Positions 11,770 to 23,887 of a stretch of DNA of 64,000 nucleotides are shown here, in pieces. Origin of the DNA: Tragulus kanchil (taxonomy: Eukaryota > Chordata > Mammalia > Artiodactyla > Tragulidae); contig JAIOJX010000005.1 of the NCBI GenBank assembly GCA_022376925.1, forward strand, positions 9,886,501 to 9,950,500. The letters are read 5' to 3'. The first letter of the stretch is position 1. Each line of letters starts with the position of its first letter. The translations under genes were made by a program, and so were the position numbers. The notes below the pieces were generated by a model, which was given only the letters and a program-made list of their open reading frames with translations, did no database searches and had not been told where the DNA came from.

Positions 11770-12110
11770 TAACTATGGACTTGTGTCAGACAGCCCTGGG
11801 CGTGAATTCAGACTCCACTGGGCAATTTCAGGGCGCATTTACTATGTTACAAACTTCAGCTTGCTTAACTGTTGTTGTTTAGTCGCTAAGTTGTATCTGA
11901 CTCTATGATCCTATGGACTGTAGCCCCCCCAGGCTCATCCATCCATGGGGCTTCCCAGACAAGAACGCTGCAGTGGGTTGCCATGTCCACCTGAAACAGG
12001 AACACTCATTTCTTAGGATGGCTGTGAAAATTACATGAAAGGGGGATATAAAGCAACATACCTGGCATAGTAGCTGCTCAGTAAGCAGCTTTCAAACATT
12101 TCAAGCAAGA
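11770..12110 (+). mobile_element. MIR SINE split by a SINE (first copy)
   Basis: The left half (11770-11867) reads 'agccctgggcgtgaattcag' and 'gggcaatttcagggcgc'. The right half (11990-12110) has 'acctggcatagtagctgctc'. The Bov-type SINE lies between them. Old element, duplicated at 12852-13192. Confidence 0.7.
11868..11988 (-). mobile_element. Truncated Bov-A/BovB-type SINE (first copy)
   Basis: 'ttgttgtttagtcgctaagt' through 'gcagtgggttgccatgtcca'; the tRNA-like head is missing. Nested in the MIR. Confidence 0.8.
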
Positions 12111-12329
12111 AACGTGATCAGTTTATTTTATTAACATAGAATCTCAATGTTGTATCACAGTGATAAATACTTTATTAGATTTACAAAGCTCCCTTCTCAA
12201 ACCTGGATGACATTTTAGAAAAAGAAGCGATAACTTGTTATGGTTTATTATAACTTATTTCACTAAATAACAGTATAACAAACATTCATCACAGGCTCAA
12301 TATAGATTGAACAGTTTCATTAACAGCTC

Positions 12330-12455
12330 AGTCCATCAGTAGAAACACTGGTATCCACTGGACTGCAAGCTCCCTGAGAGGATAAACTGTGTTTGCCTCA
12401 TATGCTCCTGAATCCTCAGTGCTTAGCGTTGGGCTCATTGTAGAGATTCTCTGTT
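12330..12455 (+). mobile_element. L2 3' end (first copy)
   Basis: 'gactgcaagctccctgagag', 'cctcagtgcttagcgttggg' and 'gctcattgtag' follow the L2 3'-end text in plus orientation. Copy at about 13412-13537. Confidence 0.75.
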
Positions 12456-12851
12456 TCAACGAACGTATCTTGCAGGTGGAGAAATTATGTCACAGAGAAT
12501 TCTGTGGTCTCTAAGAAGACAGAAAAAAAAAAAAAGACAGAAAGGGAAATTCCCCAGAACCTAGACATTTAAAACTAGTAGCTTAGTTCCAGGAGTGAGT
12601 TGGAGCCCAGCTCATATAGGGTCGTAAGGGCCAACCAAACCTTCTCAACTGTATGTTCAATGACATCACATCTGTAGTTTGAAATCAACCTTGGAGGGAG
12701 TATTGGAAATCCGCAAGCATTGCTACAAGTTCATAAGGTTATTAATTAAGAAAGAGTTCTCTCTAAAGAACTTTCTTTAGAGCTCAGCACACCATGCCTA
12801 CAGAGTTGAGCCTAATATTTTATAGGCATACTTTAAGCACCATCAGAGGAA

Positions 12852-13192
12852 TAACTATGGACTTGTGTCAGACAGCCCTGGGCGTGAATTCAGACTCCAC
12901 TGGGCAATTTCAGGGCGCATTTACTATGTTACAAACTTCAGCTTGCTTAACTGTTGTTGTTTAGTCGCTAAGTTGTATCTGACTCTATGATCCTATGGAC
13001 TGTAGCCCCCCCAGGCTCATCCATCCATGGGGCTTCCCAGACAAGAACGCTGCAGTGGGTTGCCATGTCCACCTGAAACAGGAACACTCATTTCTTAGGA
13101 TGGCTGTGAAAATTACATGAAAGGGGGATATAAAGCAACATACCTGGCATAGTAGCTGCTCAGTAAGCAGCTTTCAAACATTTCAAGCAAGA
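12852..13192 (+). mobile_element. MIR with nested SINE (duplicate copy)
   Basis: Second copy of 11770-12110, including the nested truncated SINE at 12950-13070. Confidence 0.7.
12950..13070 (-). mobile_element. Truncated Bov-A/BovB-type SINE (duplicate copy)
   Basis: Identical by eye to 11868-11988. Created by duplication 4, not by a separate insertion. Confidence 0.8.
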
Positions 13193-13411
13193 AACGTGAT
13201 CAGTTTATTTTATTAACATAGAATCTCAATGTTGTATCACAGTGATAAATACTTTATTAGATTTACAAAGCTCCCTTCTCAAACCTGGATGACATTTTAG
13301 AAAAAGAAGCGATAACTTGTTATGGTTTATTATAACTTATTTCACTAAATAACAGTATAACAAACATTCATCACAGGCTCAATATAGATTGAACAGTTTC
13401 ATTAACAGCTC

Positions 13412-13537
13412 AGTCCATCAGTAGAAACACTGGTATCCACTGGACTGCAAGCTCCCTGAGAGGATAAACTGTGTTTGCCTCATATGCTCCTGAATCCTCA
13501 GTGCTTAGCGTTGGGCTCATTGTAGAGATTCTCTGTT
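13412..13537 (+). mobile_element. L2 3' end (duplicate copy)
   Basis: Second copy of the L2 end at 12330-12455. Confidence 0.75.
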
Positions 13538-13934
13538 TCAACGAACGTATCTTGCAGGTGGAGAAATTATGTCACAGAGAATTCTGTGGTCTCTAAGAAG
13601 ACAGAAAAAAAAAAAAAGACAGAAAGGGAAATTCCCCAGAACCTAGACATTTAAAACTAGTAGCTTAGTTCCAGGAGTGAGTTGGAGCCCAGCTCATATA
13701 GGGTCGTAAGGGCCAACCAAACCTTCTCAACTGTATGTTCAATGACATCACATCTGTAGTTTGAAATCAACCTTGGAGGGAGTATTGGAAATCCGCAAGC
13801 ATTGCTACAAGTTCATAAGGTTATTAATTAAGAAAGAGTTCTCTCTAAAGAACTTTCTTTAGAGAGCTCAGCACACCACTGGTCAACTCACAGAGTTGAG
13901 CCTAATATTTTATAGGCATACTTTAAGCACCATC

Positions 13935-14881
13935 GAAGTATTATATATAAGTGGTTGAGACATGTTTGATTAGATGTGAAAAATATCAAAGGAGAAGTAT
14001 CAGGCTGGTTTTCCTGGATCAATTTAATCTGACAACTAAACATTCAGATGTTTATTTACTGCAGTGGCTCCAGGAACATGTTGACAGGTGAAATGACTAT
14101 ATTATTGCTTTACTGTTATTTTAATATAGAAAAATCAATATGTCTAAGATGAGGGCTATAGGTATGTCTACTGAAAATATGCTTTCATCTTTAAAATAAA
14201 TATGTATGATACAATTTAACAGTCTTTCATAGAAAATATTTTATCAGTTTGCCCTGTTGTTTGAACACTCGTGAAGAGGAAAGTGGATTTCTTTTTGCAG
14301 TTCATTTAAGAGTAAAATCAAGTGATCAGCAATGAAGCATTTTCACATTTCTTAACTACTGTAATACATTAACTAGGTTTGGAATCCAATTTCAGTCAAA
14401 TTAATGGTTAGTGTCCTCTAGTAGCCTTGCCAACTGAAGAGGTCCACCTTGAAGCAAGAGGCAACAGCGATTTAGAAGTTTCCCAGATTTTCTGTTCTTA
14501 GCACAAATGCTAGACTGCATCAGTTGTTTTTTTTTTTTTTCAAATCATCACATACAGGCTTTCCAAAGAGACACTTCTAAAATTATATCTAGGTTTCTGC
14601 AGCTTACAAATATCTTTTAAGCAGTGGGGAGAAAGTGTTTTTGTTGTTTTTAGAATAGTTGTTAATGGATAGTAAGTGCAGCTCTCAATGAAATGAGCAT
14701 CCCAGAGGAGCACCTGTCTTGTGGCAGGGAATTTGAGCAATCCCCTTTACATTCTTCTTCCTTTTTAAAGTACGACTCAGTGACAGTCATAGGGAATATG
14801 TGAACATACACTAAGCAACCAAGTCAGAACCTTGGAACTTGTGCATAATGGTAGTATATGGTAATAAGTGAGAATATTTGC
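13935..14881. other. Unassigned non-coding stretch
   Basis: AT-rich, with a T16 run near 14526-14541. No repeat family or exon recognised. Confidence 0.5.
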
Positions 14882-15489
14882 TCTCTTGGGTGTTTTAAGG
14901 CTCTCTGGGTCATTTCTGAGCATTCTGATATTTCGAGAAAAGGATATACAGGGATTTGGAATGAAAGATCATTAATTAAGAAAATGGCCAAAGGATGGAG
15001 GATTCCAGGGAAAATGACAGGGCAAACTTAAAAGGCATTAAGAAGCCCTGTTTGAATTAGTTGAACATATTCTAGTTGAGTACATAAATCAAGCAGAAAA
15101 TGTGAGCATTGTGTGGACAAAAATTATGAGATAATGGACTTAGCATTTTTCTTTGATATGAAGAGGGAGACCTGGTGGGTGTGAACAATATGTACATCAA
15201 GTGGAAACTGTAATTACCTGATTTTGATTTTATGTGACTTGGTACAACAGAGTTTCTTTCTATAGGGATAAATTACTTAGACTGCTATCAAACCCCCTTG
15301 GGGAACAGATCCTGGGGAGAACAATGATCACCCTCAAACCCTGTTGGGAAAAAGATCCTGAGAAGAGACTGGATATTTCTGTGTTTAAGATTTGGTAGGA
15401 TGAATCTGTATGGATGACCAAAAGATTTCTTTTTGAGAAAGCAGTTCCTTCCTACCTTGGTCTCTGTTGGCATCAGTGGCTTAGATCAT

Positions 15490-15925
15490 CGGTTGTAGTG
15501 TGGGATGCCTGAGGTGAGCCTTCCATTCCAGTCCCCACTGAGTATGGGACCTTGAGGTAGCCAGGGCTTCCTGGTGGCTCAGATGGTAAACAATCTGCCT
15601 GCAATACAGAAGACTTGGGCTCTACCCCTGGGTTGGCAAGATCCTGAGGAGAAGGAAATGGCAACCCATTCCAGTATTCTTGCCTGGAGAATTCCACGGA
15701 CAGAGGAGCCTGGCGGGCTACAATCCTTGGGGTCGCAAGGACACGATGGAGTGATTAACACTTGAGCTAGTTGCTGGACCCGTCTATGCCTTTCTTGCTT
15801 TTCAGTAAACCAGAGATAATAATAACATCTATTTTACAGTTGTGAGAATCAGATAACGCAATAGGAGTCAGGTTCTGAAAGAGTTTCTGATGCCTAGTAA
15901 GCATTTGGCAAATATTCCCTGGTAT
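15490..15925 (+). mobile_element. MIR SINE split by a Bov-type SINE (first copy)
   Basis: The left piece ends at 'gtatgggaccttgaggtag' (near 15560). The right piece runs 'gtaaaccagagataataata' to 'cctagtaagcatttggcaaa'. The SINE at 15567-15765 lies between them. Confidence 0.75.
15567..15765 (+). mobile_element. Bov-A/Bov-tA-type SINE (first copy)
   Basis: Plus orientation from 'agggcttcctggtggctcag' to 'gtcgcaaggacacgatggag'. Nested in the MIR. Confidence 0.9.
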
Positions 15926-16574
15926 TATTAGTAGAAACCACAGGCCCAGTCAGCCCAGGATGCAAATCTCTTGGGTGTTTTAAGGCTCTCTGGGTCATTT
16001 CTGAGCATTCTGATATTTCGAGAAAAGGATATACAGGGATTTGGAATGAAAGATCATTAATTAAGAAAATGGCCAAAGGATGGAGGATTCCAGGGAAAAT
16101 GACAGGGCAAACTTAAAAGGCATTAAGAAGCCCTGTTTGAATTAGTTGAACATATTCTAGTTGAGTACATAAATCAAGCAGAAAATGTGAGCATTGTGTG
16201 GACAAAAATTATGAGATAATGGACTTAGCATTTTTCTTTGATATGAAGAGGGAGACCTGGTGGGTGTGAACAATATGTACATCAAGTGGAAACTGTAATT
16301 ACCTGATTTTGATTTTATGTGACTTGGTACAACAGAGTTTCTTTCTATAGGGATAAATTACTTAGACTGCTATCAAACCCCCTTGGGGAACAGATCCTGG
16401 GGAGAACAATGATCACCCTCAAACCCTGTTGGGAAAAAGATCCTGAGAAGAGACTGGATATTTCTGTGTTTAAGATTTGGTAGGATGAATCTGTATGGAT
16501 GACCAAAAGATTTCTTTTTGAGAAAGCAGTTCCTTCCTACCTTGGTCTCTGTTGGCATCAGTGGCTTAGATCAT

Positions 16575-17010
16575 CGGTTGTAGTGTGGGATGCCTGAGGT
16601 GAGCCTTCCATTCCAGTCCCCACTGAGTATGGGACCTTGAGGTAGCCAGGGCTTCCTGGTGGCTCAGATGGTAAACAATCTGCCTGCAATACAGAAGACT
16701 TGGGCTCTACCCCTGGGTTGGCAAGATCCTGAGGAGAAGGAAATGGCAACCCATTCCAGTATTCTTGCCTGGAGAATTCCACGGACAGAGGAGCCTGGCG
16801 GGCTACAATCCTTGGGGTCGCAAGGACACGATGGAGTGATTAACACTTGAGCTAGTTGCTGGACCCGTCTATGCCTTTCTTGCTTTTCAGTAAACCAGAG
16901 ATAATAATAACATCTATTTTACAGTTGTGAGAATCAGATAACGCAATAGGAGTCAGGTTCTGAAAGAGTTTCTGATGCCTAGTAAGCATTTGGCAAATAT
17001 TCCCTGGTAT
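16575..17010 (+). mobile_element. MIR split by SINE (duplicate copy)
   Basis: Second copy of 15490-15925 within duplication 5. Confidence 0.75.
16652..16850 (+). mobile_element. Bov-A/Bov-tA-type SINE (duplicate copy)
   Basis: Second copy of the SINE at 15567-15765, indistinguishable by eye. Confidence 0.9.
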
Positions 17011-17051
17011 TATTAGTAGAAACCACAGGCCCAGTCAGCCCAGGATGCAAA

Positions 17052-17507
17052 TAAGCTTGAGACTCAGCACCTGCTGGGAGAGGCTCACAGAGCCAGCTGG
17101 CTCAGCTGCAAGATCCCTCTGTGAGTCGCTGCTTTTGCTTCGCTCCTTGTTCTGCACAGATCTGCTTAGAGGCTCAGAGGCAAACCTCTTTAACCCCCTA
17201 GTTTGCGTCTTGGCTGTGGCAACCTGCCCCAAGCCATTGTGCAGACTGTGACTAAGCAGATTCAAGAGTCAAGCCTCTTTTAGGTAACTTGGATGATTTC
17301 TGGGGCTAAGTATTTAACTCAGTAGGTAGGTAAAAGATGTATTTAGTCACTTATGAATTCTAACTGCTTGAGATGATTAGGCAATTTGAAATGCCATAAG
17401 ACGTGGGAAGCAGAGCGTGAGTCAGGGATGCCTTAGTCCTCTTGCTTTTTCATTTGGAAAGCCTCCCTGGGGGGTCCTCCCACTGTGGAGACTCAAACTT
17501 GGATTCA
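17052..17507. other. Unassigned non-coding stretch
   Basis: Moderately GC-rich unique sequence. Overlapping frames on both strands at 17035-17265 show no known protein. Confidence 0.5.
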
Positions 17508-17799
17508 CAATTATCCCCTAGAGGGTGAGGAGGGCGAGGCCAGGGTCCCAGGTGTTAACACAGCTATTTCACACCCTACCTCTGTTTAGCTCCACCACCC
17601 CCAGACTCTGGGCTGAACTCTTAGAACAGAAAGAAGGATAGACAAACCCCTAGCTCTTAGGAGCTCAAGTCTTCTTGGGTAGAGGAGCAGTAAACGGATG
17701 GTTCCAAATGCCATGGGCAGTGTCGTGGTCTAGGCACAGAGAAAGCACCATTGGAACAATGAAGACCAGCCCTGCCTGGCAGAGTTGCAGAATCCTTAT

Positions 17800-18112
17800 T
17801 TCTTTTTATTTATTTATTTATTTGGGGGCTATTCTGGGTTTTTTAAATTTTCTCCGGCCGCTTCTATTGGTCTTTCATTTATCTATTTTCATCCATCTTT
17901 GTTCTTTGGCCTGTCTGGGCCTCCCATCGCAGTGGCCTCTCTTGTCACAGAGCACCGGCTCTGGGCGCATGCGCCCCAGAGCTCTGGCTCAGTAGTTGGA
18001 CACATTGGTCCAGCTGCTCTGCAGCACTTGGGATCCTCCCAGGCCAGGGATCGAACCAGCACCCCCCCGCACTGCAAGGCAGTGTCCTTACCACTGGACC
18101 ACAAGGGAAGCA
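17800..18112 (-). mobile_element. CHR-type tRNA-derived SINE (first copy)
   Basis: The tail end at left has a TTTA repeat and 'ctattggtctttcatttatc'. The tRNA-like head is at right, with 'ggccagggatcgaaccagca' (reversed B box) and 'ggaccacaagggaagc'. It shares a distinctive tail with other copies in the window (see findings). Confidence 0.85.
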
Positions 18113-18113
18113 C

Positions 18114-18426
18114 TATGGGTTTTCACTGCTGCCACAGGCTCTTCTCTAGTTACAGGGAGTGGTGGCTACTCTCTAGTTGAGGTGAGTAGGCTTGTTGTGG
18201 TGACTTCTCTTCTTGTGTAACTTGGGCTCTAGGGCACACAGTCTTCAGTAGTTGTGGCATGTGGGCTCCATCGTTGCGGCTCTGAGGCTCTAGAGCACAG
18301 GCTCCATAGTTGTGGCTCATAGGCTTAGTTGCTCAGCAGCATGTGGATCCTCCCGGACCAGGGATCAAACCCATGTCTCCTGCACTGGCAGATGAATTCT
18401 TTACCACTGAGCTACCAAGGAAGCCC
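18114..18426 (-). mobile_element. CHR-type tRNA-derived SINE, second type (first copy)
   Basis: 'gtagttgtggcatgtgggct', 'catagttgtggctcataggc' and the reversed head 'ctgagctaccaaggaagccc'. This is the common cetartiodactyl tRNA-SINE body, different in sequence from its neighbour at 17800-18112. The two lie head to tail. Confidence 0.85.
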
Positions 18427-18868
18427 GGGGAATCCTTATTGATGATACCACTAGGGCTGATCCTCGGAGGATGAAAAGGACTTTCTCATGGATGAAGCCC
18501 TGTGTGAAGGCATTTGGGAAAGGTTTCAGGAATTGAAGAGCATTCAGTTCATTTATCTGAAAAGTCTGTCAAACGACCAATTATCCCTAGAGGGTGAGGA
18601 GGGCGAGGCCAGGGTCCCAGGTGTTAACACAGCTATTTCACACCCTACCTCTGTTTAGCTCCACCACCCCCAGACTCTGGGCTGAACTCTTAGAACAGAA
18701 AGAAGGATAGACAAACCCCTAGCTCTTAGGAGCTCAAGTCTTCTTGGGTAGAGGAGCAGTAAACGGATGGTTCCAAATGCCATGGGCAGTGTCGTGGTCT
18801 AGGCACAGAGAAAGCACCATTGGAACAATGAAGACCAGCCCTGCCTGGCAGAGTTGCAGAATCCTTAT

Positions 18869-19179
18869 TTCTATTTATTTATTTATTTATTTGGGGGCTA
18901 TTCTGGGTTTTTTAAATTTTCTCCGGCCGCTTCTATTGGTCTTTCATTTATCTATTTTCATCCATCTTTGTTCTTTGGCCTGTCTGGGCCTCCCATCGCA
19001 GTGGCCTCTCTTGTCACAGAGCACCGGCTCTGGGCGCATGCGCCCCAGAGCTCTGGCTCAGTAGTTGGACACATTGGTCCAGCTGCTCTGCAGCACTTGG
19101 GATCCTCCCAGGCCAGGGATCGAACCAGCACCCCCGCACTGCAAGGCAGTGTCCTTACCACTGGACCACAAGGGAAGCA
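18869..19179 (-). mobile_element. CHR-type SINE (duplicate copy)
   Basis: Second copy of 17800-18112. One base near its TTTA tail and two C bases differ. Confidence 0.85.
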
Positions 19180-19180
19180 C

Positions 19181-19493
19181 TATGGGTTTTCACTGCTGCC
19201 ACAGGCTCTTCTCTAGTTACAGGGAGTGGTGGCTACTCTCTAGTTGAGGTGAGTAGGCTTGTTGTGGTGACTTCTCTTCTTGTGTAACTTGGGCTCTAGG
19301 GCACACAGTCTTCAGTAGTTGTGGCATGTGGGCTCCATCGTTGCGGCTCTGAGGCTCTAGAGCACAGGCTCCATAGTTGTGGCTCATAGGCTTAGTTGCT
19401 CAGCAGCATGTGGATCCTCCCGGACCAGGGATCAAACCCATGTCTCCTGCACTGGCAGATGAATTCTTTACCACTGAGCTACCAAGGAAGCCC
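19181..19493 (-). mobile_element. CHR-type SINE, second type (duplicate copy)
   Basis: Second copy of 18114-18426. Confidence 0.85.
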
Positions 19494-19644
19494 GGGGAAT
19501 CCTTATTGATGATACCACTAGGGCTGATCCTCGGAGGATGAAAAGGACTTTCTCATGGATGAAGCCCTGTGTGAAGGCATTTGGGAAAGGTTTCAGGAAT
19601 TGAAGAGCATTCAGTTCATTTATCTGAAAAGTCTGTCAAAACAT

Positions 19645-19790
19645 GATAGAGACCTGAGCCTCACCAACTCAATGGACATGAATTTGAGTAAACTCTAGGA
19701 AATAGTGGAGGACAGAAAGGCCTGGCGTGCTGCAGTCCATGGGGTCACAGGGCGCTGGACACAACTGAGTGACTGAACAACAACTCCAGT
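19645..19790 (+). mobile_element. BovB LINE 3' end
   Basis: 'caactcaatggacatgaatt' followed by 'gtgctgcagtccatggggtc' and a tail 'gactgaacaacaac': the 3' end of BovB in plus orientation. Severely 5'-truncated. Confidence 0.85.
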
Positions 19791-19791
19791 G

Positions 19792-19905
19792 TATTAGGTT
19801 TAGGTGTACAGTGTAATGATTTGATGCATGTATATATTGTGAAATGATCAGCACCATGCATTTGGTTAGCATCCATCGCCCATCCTTTTCTGTTTTTACC
19901 ATGAT
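19792..19905 (-). mobile_element. L1 3' fragment
   Basis: 'taggtttaggtgtacagtgt' and 'gtgaaatgatcagcaccatg' resemble the reversed L1 3' region ('tttcaggtgtacaatatagt'). Diverged. Confidence 0.55.
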
Positions 19906-20340
19906 CTGGTAGGACATTAGGAAGGTTTATGCTAGGGACAAAAGAAAATTGGCAACACCCTCATGAGGAGCATCCATTTTCAAAGGGGTTTAGAGAGAGT
20001 AGGAGCCAGCACTCGCACCCGAGGAGGATCGAAGGACCTAGGCAGAGGGAAGTCAAGAGAAAGCAGGGGAGAGAGGGTTTTCTAGGGAAATACAATGGCC
20101 ACAGGTTCACAAGCAGCAGTGGAGAGATCCAGAGAGGACCGACTGGAGTCCTTTCCTTGGGTGCCTTTATCAGGGATGGTTGATCACGTGGTAGAAGCCC
20201 ATTGCTGCATCTAAGAGTGGACAGGGTGAAAATCTGGAGCCACTAGGCACTGGTCCATCATTCAAGGACGTTAGCTCAGAAATAAAGGTGAGAACCAGTG
20301 CTCTAGCTGGCTAGAGTGGGATGAGCGTCACTCAGGTTTA
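19906..20340. other. Purine-rich unassigned stretch
   Basis: Unique sequence rich in A and G (19930-20180), without an element I recognise. The 84-codon frame at 19929-20183 is low-complexity in residues and unconvincing. Confidence 0.45.
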
Positions 20341-20379
20341 GTTTCGTTTTCCAGTTGTGCACAGAGGCGTAGCTAACCT

Positions 20380-20475
20380 GATTTCCCTGGTTAGGTTACA
20401 AGCTCCCCAAAGAAGCAGCTCTGTTCCCACAGTGCTGGGCACGGTCCAGATGCTTATTCAGGATATGCAGGTTCA
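20380..20475 (+). mobile_element. Possible L2 3' end
   Basis: 'ttacaagctccccaaagaag' and 'cacagtgctgggcacggtcc' follow the L2 3'-end order weakly. Confidence 0.4.
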
Positions 20476-20547
20476 TGTGCTCATTTTTGTCACAGAATTA
20501 TTCAAACAACATCAATTATGTGTGCATCAATTTCAGATCTAATTTCT

Positions 20548-22782
20548 GAAAATATGTACAAATATGCATATAGACACATTTCCTAAGGGGAGGAGGCAGA
20601 TGTTATGAAGTTCGTCTAACAATAATGAATCTATTAAAAAGCTTGTGATTCAATAAATATCTTCTTTCTCTTCTTTTATCTGAATTGACTTGAAAGTGTA
20701 ACAAGTATTTTATGCCCGCTTTTCTCTGCTCATTGGCCTTTCTCCTACATTCCTCTGTTAAGTAACATTTCTCTATCCTAGTACTTGGACCATATGCTCT
20801 CCTTCTGTGGTGTTTTGACTTGCTTTCAGAGGAGTAAATGGTGCTTAGGGGTGGTCTCATCATTCTCAAATAGCAAGCAAATAGATTAATTAGGCTTAAG
20901 CATGAAATCAGCTCTTCCCAGGTAACAATTTGTTGATCAAAAATAGTCCCTAACTTCACTCTTAAATTAAAAGATATATATTGGCTTATACTGGACAAAG
21001 CCTATGCCCCCCAAAACATCTTTAAAGCTTCTGTTTGTGCTCGTATGTGTCGCTGAAATTCAGAAAAGTGTTAGGACTGCTTATAGATCATAGCAAATGG
21101 ACTCAAGTCCCATTTTTAATTTAAACTTGTACCAAGCCTGGTAGGATTTCCAGACATATATATAAAGATATAATATGGGCATGATAAGAAAGAGACCTTT
21201 AAGGAAGAAAATATGCCCTTTAAAGGAATAAAAGGAGCTTTAAAATCTGCTGAACTGATTGAGTACAGAGGAAACCACTCAGAAGGAAGCCTCTTGTTAG
21301 TAGACATTTGAAAGTACGTAGTCATTAGTACGTGGTGGTTTCTGTTTGCTTTTTTCTGAAATGAACCTGAGGGTAGATATTAAAAGGTGCTTAAATCTGC
21401 AAAGAAAAAGACTGGTTATTTTTGTCAAATTCCATTTTATGCTAAGATTTCTTCATGGTGTTCTGGACCTGGAAGTTGACTCTTATATGTGCATTTGTAT
21501 ATTTTGCACCTGCTAATATTCAAGCACTGGGAAAAATGGTTTTACTTTCCTCCGTTGACTCCTCGTTAGTATAACTTGTGCCATTTAGGCTCATTTGAAT
21601 TACTAGTGTATTTTTTCAGACTTACACAGTTTTATCACCTGTTTTAGAGGGACAGGAAATTTGAATTTCGAAAATATGTACAAATATGCATATAGACACA
21701 TTTCCTAAGGGGAGGAGGCAGATGTTATGAAGTTCGTCTAACAATAATGAATCTATTAAAAAGCTTGTGATTCAATAAATATCTTCTTTCTCTTCTTTTA
21801 TCTGAATTGACTTGAAAGTGTAACAAGTATTTTATGCCCGCTTTTCTCTGCTCATTGGCCTTTCTCCTACATTCCTCTGTTAAGTAACATTTCTCTATCC
21901 TAGTACTTGGACCATATGCTCTCCTTCTGTGGTGTTTTGACTTGCTTTCAGAGGAGTAAATGGTGCTTAGGGGTGGTCTCATCATTCTCAAATAGCAAGC
22001 AAATAGATTAATTAGGCTTAAGCATGAAATCAGCTCTTCCCAGGTAACAATTTGTTGATCAAAAATAGTCCCTAACTTCACTCTTAAATTAAAAGATATA
22101 TATTGGCTTATACTGGACAAAGCCTATGCCCCCCAAAACATCTTTAAAGCTTCTGTTTGTGCTCGTATGTGTCGCTGAAATTCAGAAAAGTGTTAGGACT
22201 GCTTATAGATCATAGCAAATGGACTCAAGTCCCATTTTTAATTTAAACTTGTACCAAGCCTGGTAGGATTTCCAGACATATATATAAAGATATAATATGG
22301 GCATGATAAGAAAGAGACCTTTAAGGAAGAAAATATGCCCTTTAAAGGAATAAAAGGAGCTTTAAAATCTGCTGAACTGATTGAGTACAGAGGAAACCAC
22401 TCAGAAGGAAGCCTCTTGTTAGTAGACATTTGAAAGTACGTAGTCATTAGTACGTGGTGGTTTCTGTTTGCTTTTTTCTGAAATGAACCTGAGGGTAGAT
22501 ATTAAAAGGTGCTTAAATCTGCAAAGAAAAAGACTGGTTATTTTTGTCAAATTCCATTTTATGCTAAGATTTCTTCATGGTGTTCTGGACCTGGAAGTTG
22601 ACTCTTATATGTGCATTTGTATATTTTGCACCTGCTAATATTCAAGCACTGGGAAAAATGGTTTTACTTTCCTCCGTTGACTCCTCGTTAGTATAACTTG
22701 TGCCATTTAGGCTCATTTGAATTACTAGTGTATTTTTTCAGACTTACACAGTTTTATCACCTGTTTTTAGAGGGACAGGAAA
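20548..22782. repeat. Direct duplication 7 (20548-21659 and 21670-22782)
   Basis: Offset 1122 with a ten-base spacer. The copies differ only in a run of T near the end (four versus five, near 21641/22764). No repeat element or gene recognised inside. The 131-codon minus frame at 20603-20998 recurs unchanged at 21725-22120; this reflects the duplication, not conservation. Confidence 0.96.
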
Positions 22783-22797
22783 CACAATTTTATTAAT

Positions 22798-22970
22798 TCT
22801 ATTGTTGTCTAGTTGCTACATTTGTCTGACTCTTTCTCAACCCCATGAACTATTGGGCTCCAGGCTCCTCTGTTCATGGAATTTCCCAGGTAAGAATACT
22901 GGAGTGCGTGGCCATTTCCTTCTGCAGCAAATCTTCCTGACTAAGGGATTCATTCTATTGCCTATTTTTA
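22798..22970 (-). mobile_element. Bov-A-type SINE, truncated (first copy)
   Basis: 'attgttgtctagttgctaca' through 'gccatttccttctgcagcaa' to 'cttcctgactaagggattca'; the tRNA-like head is lost. Confidence 0.8.
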
Positions 22971-23887
22971 AATCAGATACTGGAAAAACAGTACATTACA
23001 AACTAGCCCGAAGAATCATGTGCAGTAGAACCAGAAGGCTGTCAGTTAAAGTCATGTCTCAATTCTAATATAAAACCTCAGAATTCACAGACCTCATAAT
23101 ATCTGAGCCATGAATATTTGCTTCAGGCATCAGCTTGACATTTAAAAAAATCTTTAAGACCACACGGACATTTCACTTTGTCAGAATATCTCCTTGTCAT
23201 ACAATGGTTAAAAATATCCAACTTTAACTAAAATATCCAACTTTATCCCATTCTGAGAGTCTGATCTCTTTTTGTTTGGGGAAGATATTTTTCTTCTTTC
23301 CATGTCTAGGCTAGAACAAACCTGTCATTCATTTTGCACTGATTGGTTAATTGCATGCTATACACAAAAAAGCACTTTTCTCTTAGAATTTTTGCTCAAG
23401 ACTTTTCACTACTCTGTAAAAGAGTACAGATAGAAGTAAAGGACAAGAGAAAGCAGTGGTGGATAAAAAGGAAGAGATTCAGCTGGAAGGTGAGAGAATT
23501 CATAAAATTTAGTATGTGAGACAGCAGCCTTTCTTCCGGATGTGGTGGATACATGTTTTTGTATTGGAAATACCCTGTGTCTTATATCTCCCAATATTTT
23601 GGGCATTATTAGCTGTCTTTGTATGGAATATTCGTGATGAGTGTCAGCAGACCCCCCCTACACTTTAGAAAACACTGTCAGATCTGATCCTGTCTTATTC
23701 TGTCATTTGTATATTTTGCACCTGCTAATATTCAAGCACTGGGAAAAATGGTTTTACTTTCCTCCGTTGACTCCTCGTTAGTATAACTTGTGCCATTTAG
23801 GCTCATTTGAATTACTAGTGTATTTTTTCAGACTTACACAGTTTTATCACCTGTTTTTAGAGGGACAGGAAACACAATTTTATTAAT

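Larger units (their letters stand above)
11763..13934. repeat. Direct duplication 4 (11763-12844 and 12845-13934)
   Basis: Two copies abut with no spacer, both ending in 'ctttaagcaccatc'. Offset 1082. The only clear difference is close to the copy end: about ten bases of substitution and insertion near 12792 versus 13876. The duplicated block carries a MIR, a SINE inserted in it, and an L2 3' end. Confidence 0.96.
14882..17051. repeat. Direct duplication 5 (14882-15966 and 15967-17051)
   Basis: Two 1085-base copies abut exactly with no difference that I noticed. They join within the text 'gatgcaaat/ctcttggg'. The open frames at 15288-15473, 15473-15697 and 15574-15765 therefore each appear twice. 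Contains a MIR split by a SINE. Confidence 0.97.
17508..19640. repeat. Direct duplication 6 (17508-18573 and 18578-19640)
   Basis: Offset 1070 falling to 1067, with a four-base spacer. The copies differ by single bases in runs of C and by two C bases in the SINE (near 18062/19131), that is, mainly homopolymer differences. Contains two adjacent CHR-type SINEs. Confidence 0.96.

Noticed and set aside
20603..22120. Duplicated 131-codon minus-strand frame.
   Set aside because: Same reasoning: the copies are identical because duplication 7 covers them. Composition is basic and low in protein-like signal, with no domain.
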